DNA of 24,923 bases from Butyrivibrio sp. (GCA_024690635.1 JAILOW010000185.1:1-24923), one strand, 5' to 3'; numbered from the stretch's first letter, positions 1 to 8,509 are shown. The notes: generated from the sequence alone by a model not told the origin. Translations and numbers: made by a program.

Positions 1-1002
1 GCTGCTTCCAGATCAGGTGTTCTTGTACAGGGCAGCAATTATCTGGAAGCTGTTTCAAGTATCAGGTCCTTTGTTTTTGATAAGCCAGGTACTCTTACAA
101 AGGGTGAGTTCAAAGTAACAAAAGTATCTGTAGGCGAAGAGGTTGTAACAAAAGAAAAGTTCCTTGAAATGGCTTCTTTCATAGAAAGCTATTCAAATCA
201 TCCAATTGCCAGATCGATCCTTTCATATTGCAGTGAAAATGGCATCAAGCCTGCTGATAATGAAGCAGGTAACAGCGCTGATATAAAAGAGATCCCCGGC
301 CGCGGCCTAAAGGCAATTTATGATGGAAAAGAGCTACTTTCAGGAAATGAAAAGCTTTTGGATGATAATAATATCAGCCATGAAAAAGTTGAGCTTTCAG
401 GTACTGTAGTTTTTATTTCCTATGACGGAAAGTACCTTGGCTATATACATATCTCTGACAGTGTTAAAGATGGAGTGGGTAAGATGCTTCAAAACCTCAA
501 AAAAGCAGGTGTACGAAAGACTGTAATGCTTACCGGTGATAATGATGCTGTGGCAAAAGCTGTGGCAAATGAGATTGGGATAGATGAGGTGTTCTCACAG
601 CTTCTTCCTGCCGATAAGGTGGCCGCTGTTGAAAAATTGCTCTCAAAAAGGGATAATAAAGACAAAGTTGCATTTGTCGGTGACGGCATCAATGATGCCC
701 CGGTACTTATGAGAGCTGATGTAGGTATTGCAATGGGATCCCTTGGAAGTGACGCTGCCATAGAGGCTGCCGATGTAGTCATTATGGATGATGACCTTTC
801 AAGACTTCCCGGGATAATAAAGATAGCACGCAAAACCGTTAGGATAGTTAAAGAGAACATAGTGTTTGCCCTTTTGGTAAAGGCAGTTATCCTTGTCCTC
901 GGAGCCCTTGGTCTTACAACCATGTGGATCGCTGTATTTGGAGATGTGGGTGTTGCTGTGCTGGCAATATTAAACTCCATGAGAGCACTTAAAACCGACT
1001 GA
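1..1002 (+). CDS. Heavy-metal-translocating P1B-type ATPase (Zn/Cd/Pb class), 5'-truncated by window edge
   Basis: This is the C-terminal 333 residues of a metal-exporting P-type ATPase; the metal-binding N-terminus and first membrane helices lie before the window. The frame is open from base 1. Visible landmarks in order are the phosphorylation loop (bases 79-102, read DKPGTLTK), the SxHP-type locus of P1B pumps (SNHPIA, near base 190), the nucleotide-domain motif TGDN (near 532) and the hinge GDGINDAP (near 679). Two C-terminal membrane helices follow, with a Lys in the first (LLVKAV) and an Asp-x-Gly in the second (GDVGVA). That Lys/Asp pair is typical of the ZntA/CadA (P1B-2) subgroup, so Zn2+/Cd2+/Pb2+ export across the cytoplasmic membrane is inferred. 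The oddity is Pro where the family has a near-invariant Thr right after DK, which would be expected to impair phosphorylation. The gene ends 22 bp before the serine hydrolase. Confidence 0.93.
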   Translation, partial: AASRSGVLVQGSNYLEAVSSIRSFVFDKPGTLTKGEFKVTKVSVGEEVVTKEKFLEMASFIESYSNHPIARSILSYCSENGIKPADNEAGNSADIKEIPGRGLKAIYDGKELLSGNEKLLDDNNISHEKVELSGTVVFISYDGKYLGYIHISDSVKDGVGKMLQNLKKAGVRKTVMLTGDNDAVAKAVANEIGIDEVFSQLLPADKVAAVEKLLSKRDNKDKVAFVGDGINDAPVLMRADVGIAMGSLGSDAAIEAADVVIMDDDLSRLPGIIKIARKTVRIVKENIVFALLVKAVILVLGALGLTTMWIAVFGDVGVAVLAILNSMRALKTD

Positions 1003-1024
1003 ATGCTTATTTTGGAGGGGCAAA

Positions 1025-2833
1025 ATGGCAAGAGCAGAACTTTACGTCGGTGAACTTCTTTTAAAGCTCGTTTCAAGAGAAACAGGTGAGATCAGCAAGG
1101 TTGATTATCATCCTCAAAAACCCGAATTTCTGGGGGTTAAAGCTTCTCTTGAAACTTTCCTTGAAAGGACTTCACCTGAATCACAAGGCGTAAGTTCTGC
1201 CTTTTTTTATGATCTTATAAAAGAGCTTCAGGAAGATAAAGAGTGTAAAATGCATAAGTTTATGGCGCTAAGGCATGGAAAAGTCATAGCCGAGTGCGCT
1301 TTTGAACCCTATGACATTGATATGTGGCATGTTTCTTATTCCATGTGCAAAAGCATAACCGGAATGGCCATTGGAATACTTATCAATGAAGGAAAGCTTT
1401 CTCTTGATACCAAATTAAGTGAGATCTTCGGAGCCAGAATGGGATTTATGGGTCTTTTTAAAAAGCCCATAACCGTTATGAACCTTCTTAATATGTCCAG
1501 TGGCATAGATTTTAACGAAGCAGGTGCCATAAGCGGAAATGACTGGAGAAAGAGCTTTTTGGAGGCGGGATTTAAGTTTGAGCCCGGAACCAGATTTGAA
1601 TACAACAGCATGAACACCTACATGCTTTCTGCCATAGTTACAGAGATAACAGGCATGTCTTTGTTTGATTTTTGTAAAGACAGGATATTTACTCCTATGG
1701 GCATCAGAAGAGTCTTTTGGGAGAGCTGTCCTCAGAGTATCACAAAGGGCGGCTGGGGACTGTTTATGCGTGCTGAAGACATGGCAAAACTTGGTGTTTT
1801 GTATCTTCAAAACGGGAAATGGGAAGGTGAACAGATTATTCCCCGGATGTGGGTTTCCCAATCAACTTCCTGGCAGATAGCAACAGAAAAAGATGATAAT
1901 GAGCATTACGGATTCCAGATCTGGATAAATGATGACAGACCCGGATCTTATGCTTTTAACGGAATGCTTGGTCAGAATGTCTTTATTTATCCCGATATTG
2001 ATATGGTCGTCGTTACAAATGCAGGTAATTCCGATATATTCCAGACTAGCCCCATGGCTGTAAGGATAAGGGATGCCATGAAGGACAGGATAAAGTGCAG
2101 CGATGAGCCTTTGCCGGAAGATTTTTATTCTCTTTCCAAGCTAAAAGCGCTGTGCAAATATGTTGGCGGCAGAACGGCTTCTTTTCCTGTTATCAGAAGC
2201 GGAGGCTGGAAAAATAAGAAAAGGTCATCTTTAAAATGCGGCTCTGACCTTAGGACTTTAGACTGTATAAACGGGCGTATCTACGATCTTGAGACCACAG
2301 GAGTTGGTATTTTTCCTGTGATGGTGCAGGTTGTTCATAATAATTTTACCGACGGCATGAAAAAGATCGGATTCAGAAAAGAAGAGAACAACGCTTTTTT
2401 TATTGATATACATGAAGGGGAGATGATCTTTCCTCTACGGTGCGGTTTTGATGGTAAGCACTATGTCAGCAATATAAATATGCACGGAGAAAATTATAAG
2501 GTTTCTCTCAGCAGCTTATGCACAAGAGATGAGTACAACAGGTTTGTGATCCGAAATGAGATAAGTTTTCTTGAGGAAGCCTGCGTAAGGATTTTTGATA
2601 TTCATTTTGGAGAGGATCTAAGGGACGGCGTTCCCGGCAGAATAGAAATCAGGATGCATGAAAACCCCGGATCCGATATGCTTATCGATACCATGAAAAA
2701 TATAACCCCTGATATAGGCGGCTTTGATTCTTTCCTTGTTTCAAAATTTCTAAAGGGCGGCAAAAAAGATGTTCTTGAAGAAGTTGTTAAAAACACATTG
2801 CAGCCCACAATTCATGGCAATCTCGTCATGTAA
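1025..2833 (+). CDS. Serine hydrolase, beta-lactamase/class C family, with unrecognised C-terminal domain
   Basis: This 602-residue protein has a PF00144-type (beta-lactamase/transpeptidase-like) serine hydrolase domain over about residues 45-350. The catalytic SxxK motif is S106-M-C-K109, in the usual setting WHVSYSMCKS. The second motif is Y193-N-S, in FEYNSMNTYM. The third region is probably the NGMLGQ segment that replaces the KTG/HxG motif near residue 318. I see no signal peptide or membrane helix, so a cytoplasmic esterase or amidase is more likely than a secreted penicillin-binding protein; the substrate cannot be told. Residues from about 360 to 602 match no domain I recognise and contain several beta-rich stretches. 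The start is supported by GGAGGGG ending five bases before ATG. It probably shares a transcript with the upstream ATPase. Confidence 0.88.
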   Translation: MARAELYVGELLLKLVSRETGEISKVDYHPQKPEFLGVKASLETFLERTSPESQGVSSAFFYDLIKELQEDKECKMHKFMALRHGKVIAECAFEPYDIDMWHVSYSMCKSITGMAIGILINEGKLSLDTKLSEIFGARMGFMGLFKKPITVMNLLNMSSGIDFNEAGAISGNDWRKSFLEAGFKFEPGTRFEYNSMNTYMLSAIVTEITGMSLFDFCKDRIFTPMGIRRVFWESCPQSITKGGWGLFMRAEDMAKLGVLYLQNGKWEGEQIIPRMWVSQSTSWQIATEKDDNEHYGFQIWINDDRPGSYAFNGMLGQNVFIYPDIDMVVVTNAGNSDIFQTSPMAVRIRDAMKDRIKCSDEPLPEDFYSLSKLKALCKYVGGRTASFPVIRSGGWKNKKRSSLKCGSDLRTLDCINGRIYDLETTGVGIFPVMVQVVHNNFTDGMKKIGFRKEENNAFFIDIHEGEMIFPLRCGFDGKHYVSNINMHGENYKVSLSSLCTRDEYNRFVIRNEISFLEEACVRIFDIHFGEDLRDGVPGRIEIRMHENPGSDMLIDTMKNITPDIGGFDSFLVSKFLKGGKKDVLEEVVKNTLQPTIHGNLVM

Positions 2834-2836
2834 GTG

Positions 2837-2891
2837 TTATGATATAAAATGGTTTTTGTAAAAAGACAAATGGTTAAATTATGATATAAAA
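2837..2891 (+). repeat. 13-bp direct repeat TTATGATATAAAA, two copies upstream of punA
   Basis: The same 13 bases occur at 2837-2849 and 2879-2891, 42 bp apart, in the 71-bp gap between the serine hydrolase and the purine nucleoside phosphorylase. Each copy contains TATGAT and TATAAA, which resemble sigma-A -10 boxes. TTGTAA at 2856-2861 lies 18 bp before the second TATGAT (2880-2885), but a transcript from there would begin within the ribosome binding site. The gap probably holds a promoter for the downstream operon, but which copy acts is unclear. Confidence 0.5.
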
Positions 2892-2904
2892 GGAGATATT
2901 TGTT

Positions 2905-3729
2905 ATGGGTAATGCTATTTATGAAAAGCTTCAGAATTGTTACAAGGCAGTTAGGGAAAAGACTGATTTTGTTCCCGAGATCGCTCTGGTTTTGGGTTCA
3001 GGACTTGGAAACTACGCTGAAAACATAAAGATTGAGACAGAGGTTGATTACAAGGATATTCCCGGATTCCCTGTTTCAACGGTTCCGGGGCATGCCGGCA
3101 AGTTCATTTTCGGATATGTTGGTGATAAAAAGGTTGTTTGCATGAAGGGCAGAGTTCACTTCTATGAGGGTTATGAAGTCAGTGATGTTGTTCTTCCCGC
3201 AAGACTTATGCATATGCTTGGAGCAAAGATACTGTTTCTTACCAACGCTGCAGGTGGTCTTGGAGATGGCTTTAAGCCCGGTGATTTTATGCTGATCAAG
3301 GATCATTTCTCCCTTTTTGCACCTAATCCTCTTATCGGACCCAACATCGATGAGCTTGGTGTAAGATTCCCTGATATGAGCGATGTTTATAAAAAGGACC
3401 TTGCAGATACAATAAGAGAAGCTGCAGAGTCTCTTAACATTAACTTAAGAGAAGGCGTATATGCTCAGCTTACAGGACCTTCCTTTGAATCACCCACAGA
3501 GATCCGCATACTTAAACAGCTTGGCGTATCAGCTGTAGGTATGAGTACTGTTATTGAGGCTATTGCAGGTAATCACATGGGAATGAAGGTCTGTGGTATT
3601 TCATTTATCAGTAACGTGGCTGCAGGTCTTTCAGACAATCCTCTTTCTCACGAAGAAGTGCAGGAAGCTGCTGACCTTGCTGCTGAAAAGTTCTCAAAGC
3701 TTGTTACAGAGACTATCAAAAGATTTTGA
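2905..3729 (+). CDS. punA: Purine nucleoside phosphorylase (trimeric PNP/MTAP family)
   Basis: The enzyme cleaves purine (deoxy)ribonucleosides with phosphate to give the free base and (deoxy)ribose-1-phosphate, in cytoplasmic purine salvage. The 274 residues match the usual length of the low-molecular-weight trimeric family. Phosphate-site motifs are visible: GSGLGNY near 31-37, PGHAGKF with H63 and NAAGG at 114-118. The base-binding residues known from human PNP have counterparts: E195 in GPSFE and N237 in ISNVA, the pair that recognises 6-oxopurines (inosine, guanosine). H249 in SHEEV matches the His that contacts the 5'-hydroxyl, arguing for true PNP rather than methylthioadenosine phosphorylase. 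The start is fixed by AGGAG at 2891-2895. An MTA/SAH-type deaminase follows 18 bp downstream. Confidence 0.95.
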   Translation: MGNAIYEKLQNCYKAVREKTDFVPEIALVLGSGLGNYAENIKIETEVDYKDIPGFPVSTVPGHAGKFIFGYVGDKKVVCMKGRVHFYEGYEVSDVVLPARLMHMLGAKILFLTNAAGGLGDGFKPGDFMLIKDHFSLFAPNPLIGPNIDELGVRFPDMSDVYKKDLADTIREAAESLNINLREGVYAQLTGPSFESPTEIRILKQLGVSAVGMSTVIEAIAGNHMGMKVCGISFISNVAAGLSDNPLSHEEVQEAADLAAEKFSKLVTETIKRF

Positions 3730-3747
3730 TAAGGGGATGGGGCCTAA

Positions 3748-5049
3748 ATGAGAATACGTTTTTATAACGCCAGGATTTTGACTATGGAGCCGGGAAAAGA
3801 GATCTTTACCGGCGAAGTTTGGGTAAAGGATGACAGGATCATTTTTACGGGGACACAGGATGAAGCTCTTCATTACTGTGATGATCACAAGGATGCCATC
3901 CTTATATGGGATAAAGAGATAGATTGTGATATGAATCTTCTTATGCCCGGATTTAAGAATGCACATACTCATTCAGCCATGACGCTTATGAGATCAAAGG
4001 CTGATGATCTGCCTCTTTCCGAGTGGCTTAATAACCAGATCTTTCCGATAGAAGCCAAAATGACGGGAGAGGATATCTATCATCTTAGTAAGATTTCCAT
4101 ACTTGAGTATCTTACAAGCGGTATCACCGGCGTTTTTGAGATGTATCTTACACCCTATACCGTTGCTGATTCCTTCAGAGACTGCGGTATGCGCTGCGTT
4201 CAGACCAGCTGCGTAAACAACTTCAGCCAGTCTGTTGAACTTCTGGAAGAGTACTACAACAAATTGAACGGAAGAGATGAATACAATTCATTTATTTTAG
4301 GTCTCCATGCGGAGTATACCTGTTCAAAGGAACTTCTTCAAAAGACAGCTGATCTTGTACACAAATACAAGGCTCCTTTCTGGGCGCATATTCAGGAGAC
4401 AGAATCCGAAACAAAAGAGTGTATTGAAAGATATGGTATGTCGCCCATAGAATTCTTTGATTCACTTGGCCTTTTTGACTATGGCGGAGGCGGATATCAC
4501 CTTGTTTGGACCGATGAAAAAGACAGAGAGATCATGAAAAAGAGAAATCTCTATGCTGTGACCAATCCCGGCTCAAACTGTAAGCTTGCAAGCGGGATCG
4601 CACCCATAAGCGAGTATCTTAAAGCCGGCATTCCCGTTGCCATAGGAACCGACGGACCTGCCAGCAATAACTGCCTTGATATGTTCAGAGAGATGTTCCT
4701 TGTTACAGGTCTTGCCAAGATAAAAGATATGAATGCTGCCAGTGTTGATGCCATGGAAGTATTAAAGATGGCTACCGTTAACGGAGCGCATGCCATGGGA
4801 CTTAATGATGCTGATGTTCTTGCCCCCGGAAAGCTTGCGGATATCATCATGCTTGATATGCATCAGCCCAATATGCAGCCTGTAAACAACATTCCCAAAA
4901 ACATCGTTTACAGCGGAAGCAAAGCCAATGTCATTATGACCATGATCGGCGGTATCATCAGATACGAAAACGGGCATTTCAATATAGGTGAAAAGCCCGA
5001 AGATATTTATGCAAAGGCAGAAGAAATAAAGCAAAGGATCTACAGCTGA
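3748..5049 (+). CDS. mtaD: Amidohydrolase, 5'-methylthioadenosine/S-adenosylhomocysteine deaminase-like
   Basis: This 433-residue metal-dependent deaminase belongs to the SAH/MTA deaminase branch of the amidohydrolase superfamily. The family converts the 6-amino group of adenosine-type substrates to the 6-oxo form, releasing ammonia. The TIM-barrel metal ligands are visible: H73-T-H75 in MPGFKNAHTH, H187 in LHAEYT, H214 and E217 in AHIQET, H251 in YHLVWTDE, and D302 in GTDGPASNN. The end has the usual beta-sandwich closure (PGKLADIIMLD, then YSGSKANV). The ribosome binding site AAGGGGATGGGG precedes the ATG. Immediate linkage to a 6-oxopurine-type PNP fits deamination followed by phosphorolysis. 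The exact substrate (MTA, SAH, adenosine or another) cannot be fixed from sequence, and related chlorohydrolase or guanine-deaminase-like enzymes share these motifs. Confidence 0.85.
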   Translation: MRIRFYNARILTMEPGKEIFTGEVWVKDDRIIFTGTQDEALHYCDDHKDAILIWDKEIDCDMNLLMPGFKNAHTHSAMTLMRSKADDLPLSEWLNNQIFPIEAKMTGEDIYHLSKISILEYLTSGITGVFEMYLTPYTVADSFRDCGMRCVQTSCVNNFSQSVELLEEYYNKLNGRDEYNSFILGLHAEYTCSKELLQKTADLVHKYKAPFWAHIQETESETKECIERYGMSPIEFFDSLGLFDYGGGGYHLVWTDEKDREIMKKRNLYAVTNPGSNCKLASGIAPISEYLKAGIPVAIGTDGPASNNCLDMFREMFLVTGLAKIKDMNAASVDAMEVLKMATVNGAHAMGLNDADVLAPGKLADIIMLDMHQPNMQPVNNIPKNIVYSGSKANVIMTMIGGIIRYENGHFNIGEKPEDIYAKAEEIKQRIYS

Positions 5050-5053
5050 AAAT

Positions 5054-6727
5054 ATGGATTTTTATTATATTATTGCCGCTATTGTTACAATGATCGTTGT
5101 TGCATACCTTCTTGGAATAAGGGATGCAAGGAAAGCAAAAAGGTATCTTCAAAAAAAGCTCTCCGACAATTTTGGCAAAGCTCCCGACAAACAATATAAG
5201 GACGAAGATTTTGAGCATCTTAAGGGTTACTATCTGAATCACAAAAATGATTTTCAGATAGATGATACTACCTGGAACGATCTTGACATGGACAGAGTTT
5301 TTGTAAGAACAAACTATTGTCTGAGCGCAGCCGGAGAAGAGTATCTTTACTATCTTTTAAGGACTCCTTCACTTGTTGATGATTTTGAAAAACAGGAAAA
5401 AGAAGTTTCTTATCTTCAGGAAAACGATGATATAAGAAAAAGGCTTCAGCTTATTTTTTATGAGATAGGAAATAACCGTAAGTATTCCATTTATCAGTAC
5501 ATACGCTTCCTTGAAAATGTGGGAAATACCGGTAACGTAAGGCATTTTGCCATGCTGGGTCTCATGGGACTTTCGGTTGTTATCTGTTTCCTTAATTTCA
5601 AGCTGGGATTTATTTTACTCATCGCCTTAATGCTTCTTAATATCTTCAATTACTTTAAGACAAAGGGAGATATAGATCCGTATCTTACTACATATGGCTA
5701 TATAATGCGTGTCATTAAATCTGTTGATGCATTTTCGGCAGTTAATGACGAAGCCTTTTCCGATACCTTCAAAGAGATGTCGCAGATTTCAAAGGAGTTT
5801 TCCGGATTTAAAGCAGGTGCATCCATCCTTATGGCTCCCGCACGCATGAATTCCGGCGGCAATCCCGCTGACCTTATGATGGATTATATCCGCATGGTCA
5901 CACATATTGATATCATTAAGTTTAACCAGATGTACCGTGAACTTATGAAAAAGATGGATTCTCTTGACAGAATACTTACTCTGACAGGAAGGCTGGAAGC
6001 GGAAATATCCATAGCCTGCTTTAGAGAGTCCTTTAAAGAAAATGTTTGTATTCCTGAATTTACAAAAGAGGGCTACAACGCTAAAGGGCTTGTTCATCCT
6101 CTTATTTCAGATCCTGTATGCAACGACATTGATACGGATAAAGGACTTTTGATCACAGGTTCCAATGCTTCCGGTAAATCCACATTTCTTAAGACCTGTG
6201 CCATCAATTCAATTCTTTCCCAGACAATACATACGGTTCTTGGAAAGAGCTATAAAGCGCCTCTTTTCAGGATATTTTCCTCAATGGCGCTCAAGGATGA
6301 TCTGACCAGCGGAGAAAGCTATTATATTGTTGAGATAAAATCCTTAAAGAGGATACTGGATGCCACAAAAGATGCTTCCAGTAAGGTTCTGTGCTTTATT
6401 GACGAGGTGTTAAGGGGCACAAATACCGTGGAAAGAATAGCTGCGTCCTGTCAGATCCTAAAGCGGTTTTCTGCAGGGAATATCATGTGCTTTGCGGCAA
6501 CACACGATATAGAGCTTACAGAGCTTTTAGCAGGGGATTATAACATGTATCATTTTGAAGGAAATATCCTTGATAATGATGTTCATTTTGATTATGAGAT
6601 AAAAAACGGCCCTGCGAATAACAGAAACGCCATAAGGCTTTTGGGCGTTCTTGGTTATGAGGACGATATTACAGAAAAAGCCGAAAATATGGCACAGAAC
6701 TTTTTAAAGAGCGGAGTCTGGAAATGA
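5054..6727 (+). CDS. Membrane-anchored MutS-like ATPase (MutS domain V protein)
   Basis: This 557-residue protein has a C-terminal MutS-type ABC ATPase: Walker [10 protein letters not shown] near residue 370, the ABC-like segment SGESYY near 422, Walker [13 protein letters not shown] near 447, and the switch His in AATHDIE near 480. It lacks the N-terminal mismatch-recognition domain (no FxE motif). It also lacks the Smr nuclease domain of MutS2. Instead there is one hydrophobic helix at about residues 3-22 and a hydrophobic pair at about 168-200, so it should sit in the cytoplasmic membrane. The middle (about 200-350) could be a lever/clamp remnant. Such membrane MutS relatives occur in Firmicutes without a known role, and mismatch repair is unlikely because canonical MutS is encoded at 17745-20438. 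The gene starts 4 bp after the deaminase and overlaps rnhA. Confidence 0.85.
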   Translation: MDFYYIIAAIVTMIVVAYLLGIRDARKAKRYLQKKLSDNFGKAPDKQYKDEDFEHLKGYYLNHKNDFQIDDTTWNDLDMDRVFVRTNYCLSAAGEEYLYYLLRTPSLVDDFEKQEKEVSYLQENDDIRKRLQLIFYEIGNNRKYSIYQYIRFLENVGNTGNVRHFAMLGLMGLSVVICFLNFKLGFILLIALMLLNIFNYFKTKGDIDPYLTTYGYIMRVIKSVDAFSAVNDEAFSDTFKEMSQISKEFSGFKAGASILMAPARMNSGGNPADLMMDYIRMVTHIDIIKFNQMYRELMKKMDSLDRILTLTGRLEAEISIACFRESFKENVCIPEFTKEGYNAKGLVHPLISDPVCNDIDTDKGLLITGSNASGKSTFLKTCAINSILSQTIHTVLGKSYKAPLFRIFSSMALKDDLTSGESYYIVEIKSLKRILDATKDASSKVLCFIDEVLRGTNTVERIAASCQILKRFSAGNIMCFAATHDIELTELLAGDYNMYHFEGNILDNDVHFDYEIKNGPANNRNAIRLLGVLGYEDDITEKAENMAQNFLKSGVWK

Positions 6728-7212
6728 CAGTAGAGATTTTTTCCGACGGATCTGCAAGGGGGAACCCGGATGGTCCCGGCGGATACGGAATAGTTATGAG
6801 ATATGTGGACCCAAAGGGACGGGTCCATGAAAAGGAATTAAGCGCCGGCTATGATAAAACCACCAATAACCGCATGGAGCTTTTGGGGGCTATTGTGGGA
6901 CTTGAGCATCTTAATAAGCCCTGCGAGGTTTTGATGTATTCCGATTCAAAATATGTGATCGCAGCCTTTACAGAGGGCTGGCTTGAAAAATGGCTTTTGA
7001 ACGGTTGGCGCACAGCTACAAAAAAGCCTGTTAAAAATATGGAATTATGGCAAAGACTTCTGCGCGCGGCAGAGCCACACAAAATTACCTGGAACTGGGT
7101 AAAGGGTCATAACGGTCATCCGGAGAATGAAAGGTGTGATAAGCTTGCAACAGCTGCTGCCGATCAGGATGAATCTCTTCTTTTGCATGACGACGGAGGA
7201 AGCCTTGAATGA
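6724..7212 (+). CDS. rnhA: Ribonuclease HI
   Basis: The enzyme cuts the RNA strand of RNA-DNA hybrids (R-loops, primers). Its 162 residues carry the complete RNase HI active site: D8 in [16 protein letters not shown] context, E52 in NRMELL, D74 in YSDSKYVI, H129 in VKGHNGH, and D139 in ENERCDKLA. The basic-protrusion region [13 protein letters not shown] is present, as in E. coli RNase HI. The length is close to E. coli RNase HI (155) with a short acidic tail. The start overlaps the stop of the MutS-like gene (ATGA at 6724-6727), implying translational coupling, and its own stop overlaps the next start in the same way. Confidence 0.96.
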   Translation: MTVEIFSDGSARGNPDGPGGYGIVMRYVDPKGRVHEKELSAGYDKTTNNRMELLGAIVGLEHLNKPCEVLMYSDSKYVIAAFTEGWLEKWLLNGWRTATKKPVKNMELWQRLLRAAEPHKITWNWVKGHNGHPENERCDKLATAAADQDESLLLHDDGGSLE

Positions 7213-7823
7213 TCTATTACATTGCAGACTGCCATTTTTTTCACGCTTCTCTCAATGAAAAAATGGATATGAGGGGCTTTTCATCTGCAGAAGAGATGAA
7301 TGAGTACATGATCTCTAAGTGGAATGATAAAGTAACCGCTTCGGATACGGTCATCATTCTGGGTGATCTTTCTCTTGGCAAGGTGGAAGAGACCAATGAA
7401 CTTGTTAAAAGACTAAAAGGAAAGCTTTGCCTTATAAAGGGAAATCACGATAAGTACATTGATTCTCCTGCATTTGACAAGGAAAGGTTTGAATGGATCT
7501 GTGATTATAAGGAAATTGCAGACAGCCAAAAGAAGATAGTTCTTTGTCATTATCCGATTTTATTTTATAACGGGCAGTACAGACTTAAGAAAAACGGAGA
7601 ACAAAAGACTTACATGCTTTACGGGCATGTTCACGAAACAAGGGATGAAGTTCTGATCCGTAGATTTAAAGAAGAAGTGAGAAATACTTCTTTTCTTACG
7701 ATTTACGGTGAGCAGGAAAGTACCATTCCCTGTAATCTGATCAACTGTTTTTGCAAAAGAAGCGATTATATACCACTTTCCATAAATGAATGGATCGAAC
7801 TTGAAAAAAAGCCACAGGAGTAA
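7209..7823 (+). CDS. Metallophosphoesterase (calcineurin-like fold)
   Basis: This 204-residue protein has the five signature motifs of calcineurin-like metallophosphoesterases in order: D7-x-H9 in [10 protein letters not shown] in [12 protein letters not shown] near residue 78, a single H in LCHYPI, and GHVH in YGHVHE. Two metal ions are therefore expected. It resembles the small predicted phosphoesterases of the COG4186 type, whose substrates are unknown. A role with the adjacent RNase HI or MutS-like protein is possible from the ATGA overlap (7209-7212) but unproven. The last codons and the stop lie inside the terminator hairpin at 7809-7836. Residues after about 160 match nothing I recognise and may be a lineage-specific extension. 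Confidence 0.88.
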   Translation: MIYYIADCHFFHASLNEKMDMRGFSSAEEMNEYMISKWNDKVTASDTVIILGDLSLGKVEETNELVKRLKGKLCLIKGNHDKYIDSPAFDKERFEWICDYKEIADSQKKIVLCHYPILFYNGQYRLKKNGEQKTYMLYGHVHETRDEVLIRRFKEEVRNTSFLTIYGEQESTIPCNLINCFCKRSDYIPLSINEWIELEKKPQE

Positions 7824-7836
7824 ACCCCTGTGGCTT
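7804..7836 (-). terminator. Intrinsic terminator for the transaldolase gene, shared with the convergent gene end
   Basis: AAGCCACAGG at 7809-7818 pairs perfectly with CCTGTGGCTT at 7827-7836, around an 8-base loop. Read on the minus strand, the stem runs into seven T's (complement of A's 7804-7810), a classic intrinsic terminator 20 bp after the transaldolase stop. On the plus strand the tail is ATTAAAAC, so termination of the phosphoesterase transcript would be weaker. The plus-strand stop codon (7821-7823) lies in the loop. Confidence 0.85.
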
Positions 7837-7855
7837 ATTAAAACTAATAATGAAA

Positions 7856-8509
7856 TTACTTGCCAAATACTGCTTCGTAATCCTTCTGGAATTTTTCGAT
7901 TCCCTGGTCTGTGAGAGGATGATGTGTCATCTGCTCGATAACCTTGTAAGGAACTGTAGCGATATCTGCACCAGCAAGTGCACAGTCTGTTACGTGCATA
8001 GGGTGACGGATGCTGGCTGCGATGATCTCTGTGGAGATGTTGTGAATGTTGAAGATCTCTGCAACCTCTGAAATAAGATCTGTTCCGCGAACACTGATAT
8101 CATCAAGTCTTCCAAGGAAGGGGCTTACAAATGCAGCGCCTGATCTTGCAGCAAGAAGAGCCTGGTTTGCTGTGAAGATAAGTGTCATGTTTACCTTGAT
8201 GCCTTCTTTTGAAAGTACATGGCAAGCCTTAAGACCTTCGATAGTCATAGGAATCTTTACAACCATGTTCTTGTGAAGCTTGGCGATCTCACGGCCTTCA
8301 GCGATCATGCCTTCAGCGTCTGTAGTTGTTGCCTTAACCTCACCGCTGATAGGTCCGTCAACGATAGAAGCAATCTCTTTTACCACTTCGTATACGTCTC
8401 TGCCTTCTTTTGCGATAAGAGACGGATTGGTGGTAACACCGCAAATGACTCCCATATCATTTGCTTTTCTGATCTCATCAATATTGGCTGTGTCTACAAA
8501 TAATTTCAT
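7856..8509 (-). CDS. tal: Transaldolase, short (FSA/TalC-like) form
   Basis: Transaldolase moves a dihydroxyacetone unit between sugar phosphates in the non-oxidative pentose phosphate pathway. The 217 residues match the short subfamily that also includes E. coli fructose-6-phosphate aldolase (FSA). The opening [11 protein letters not shown], the GVTTNPSL segment and the Schiff-base lysine K85 in VVKIPMT are all visible. Position 131, Tyr in FSA and Phe in true transaldolases, is Phe here (SPFLGR), so I favour transaldolase activity over aldolase activity. The start is backed by AAAAGGAG (8526-8519), nine bases before ATG. It is a single-gene unit facing away from dut, ended by the hairpin at 7804-7836. 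Confidence 0.94.
   Translation of the reverse strand: MKLFVDTANIDEIRKANDMGVICGVTTNPSLIAKEGRDVYEVVKEIASIVDGPISGEVKATTTDAEGMIAEGREIAKLHKNMVVKIPMTIEGLKACHVLSKEGIKVNMTLIFTANQALLAARSGAAFVSPFLGRLDDISVRGTDLISEVAEIFNIHNISTEIIAASIRHPMHVTDCALAGADIATVPYKVIEQMTHHPLTDQGIEKFQKDYEAVFGK

Noticed and set aside
489..1076. A 195-codon open frame on the minus strand opposite the metal ATPase.
   Set aside because: Its translation is low-complexity (Ser/Ala/Thr-rich) with no domain, it lacks a ribosome binding site, and it lies fully antisense to a conserved gene.
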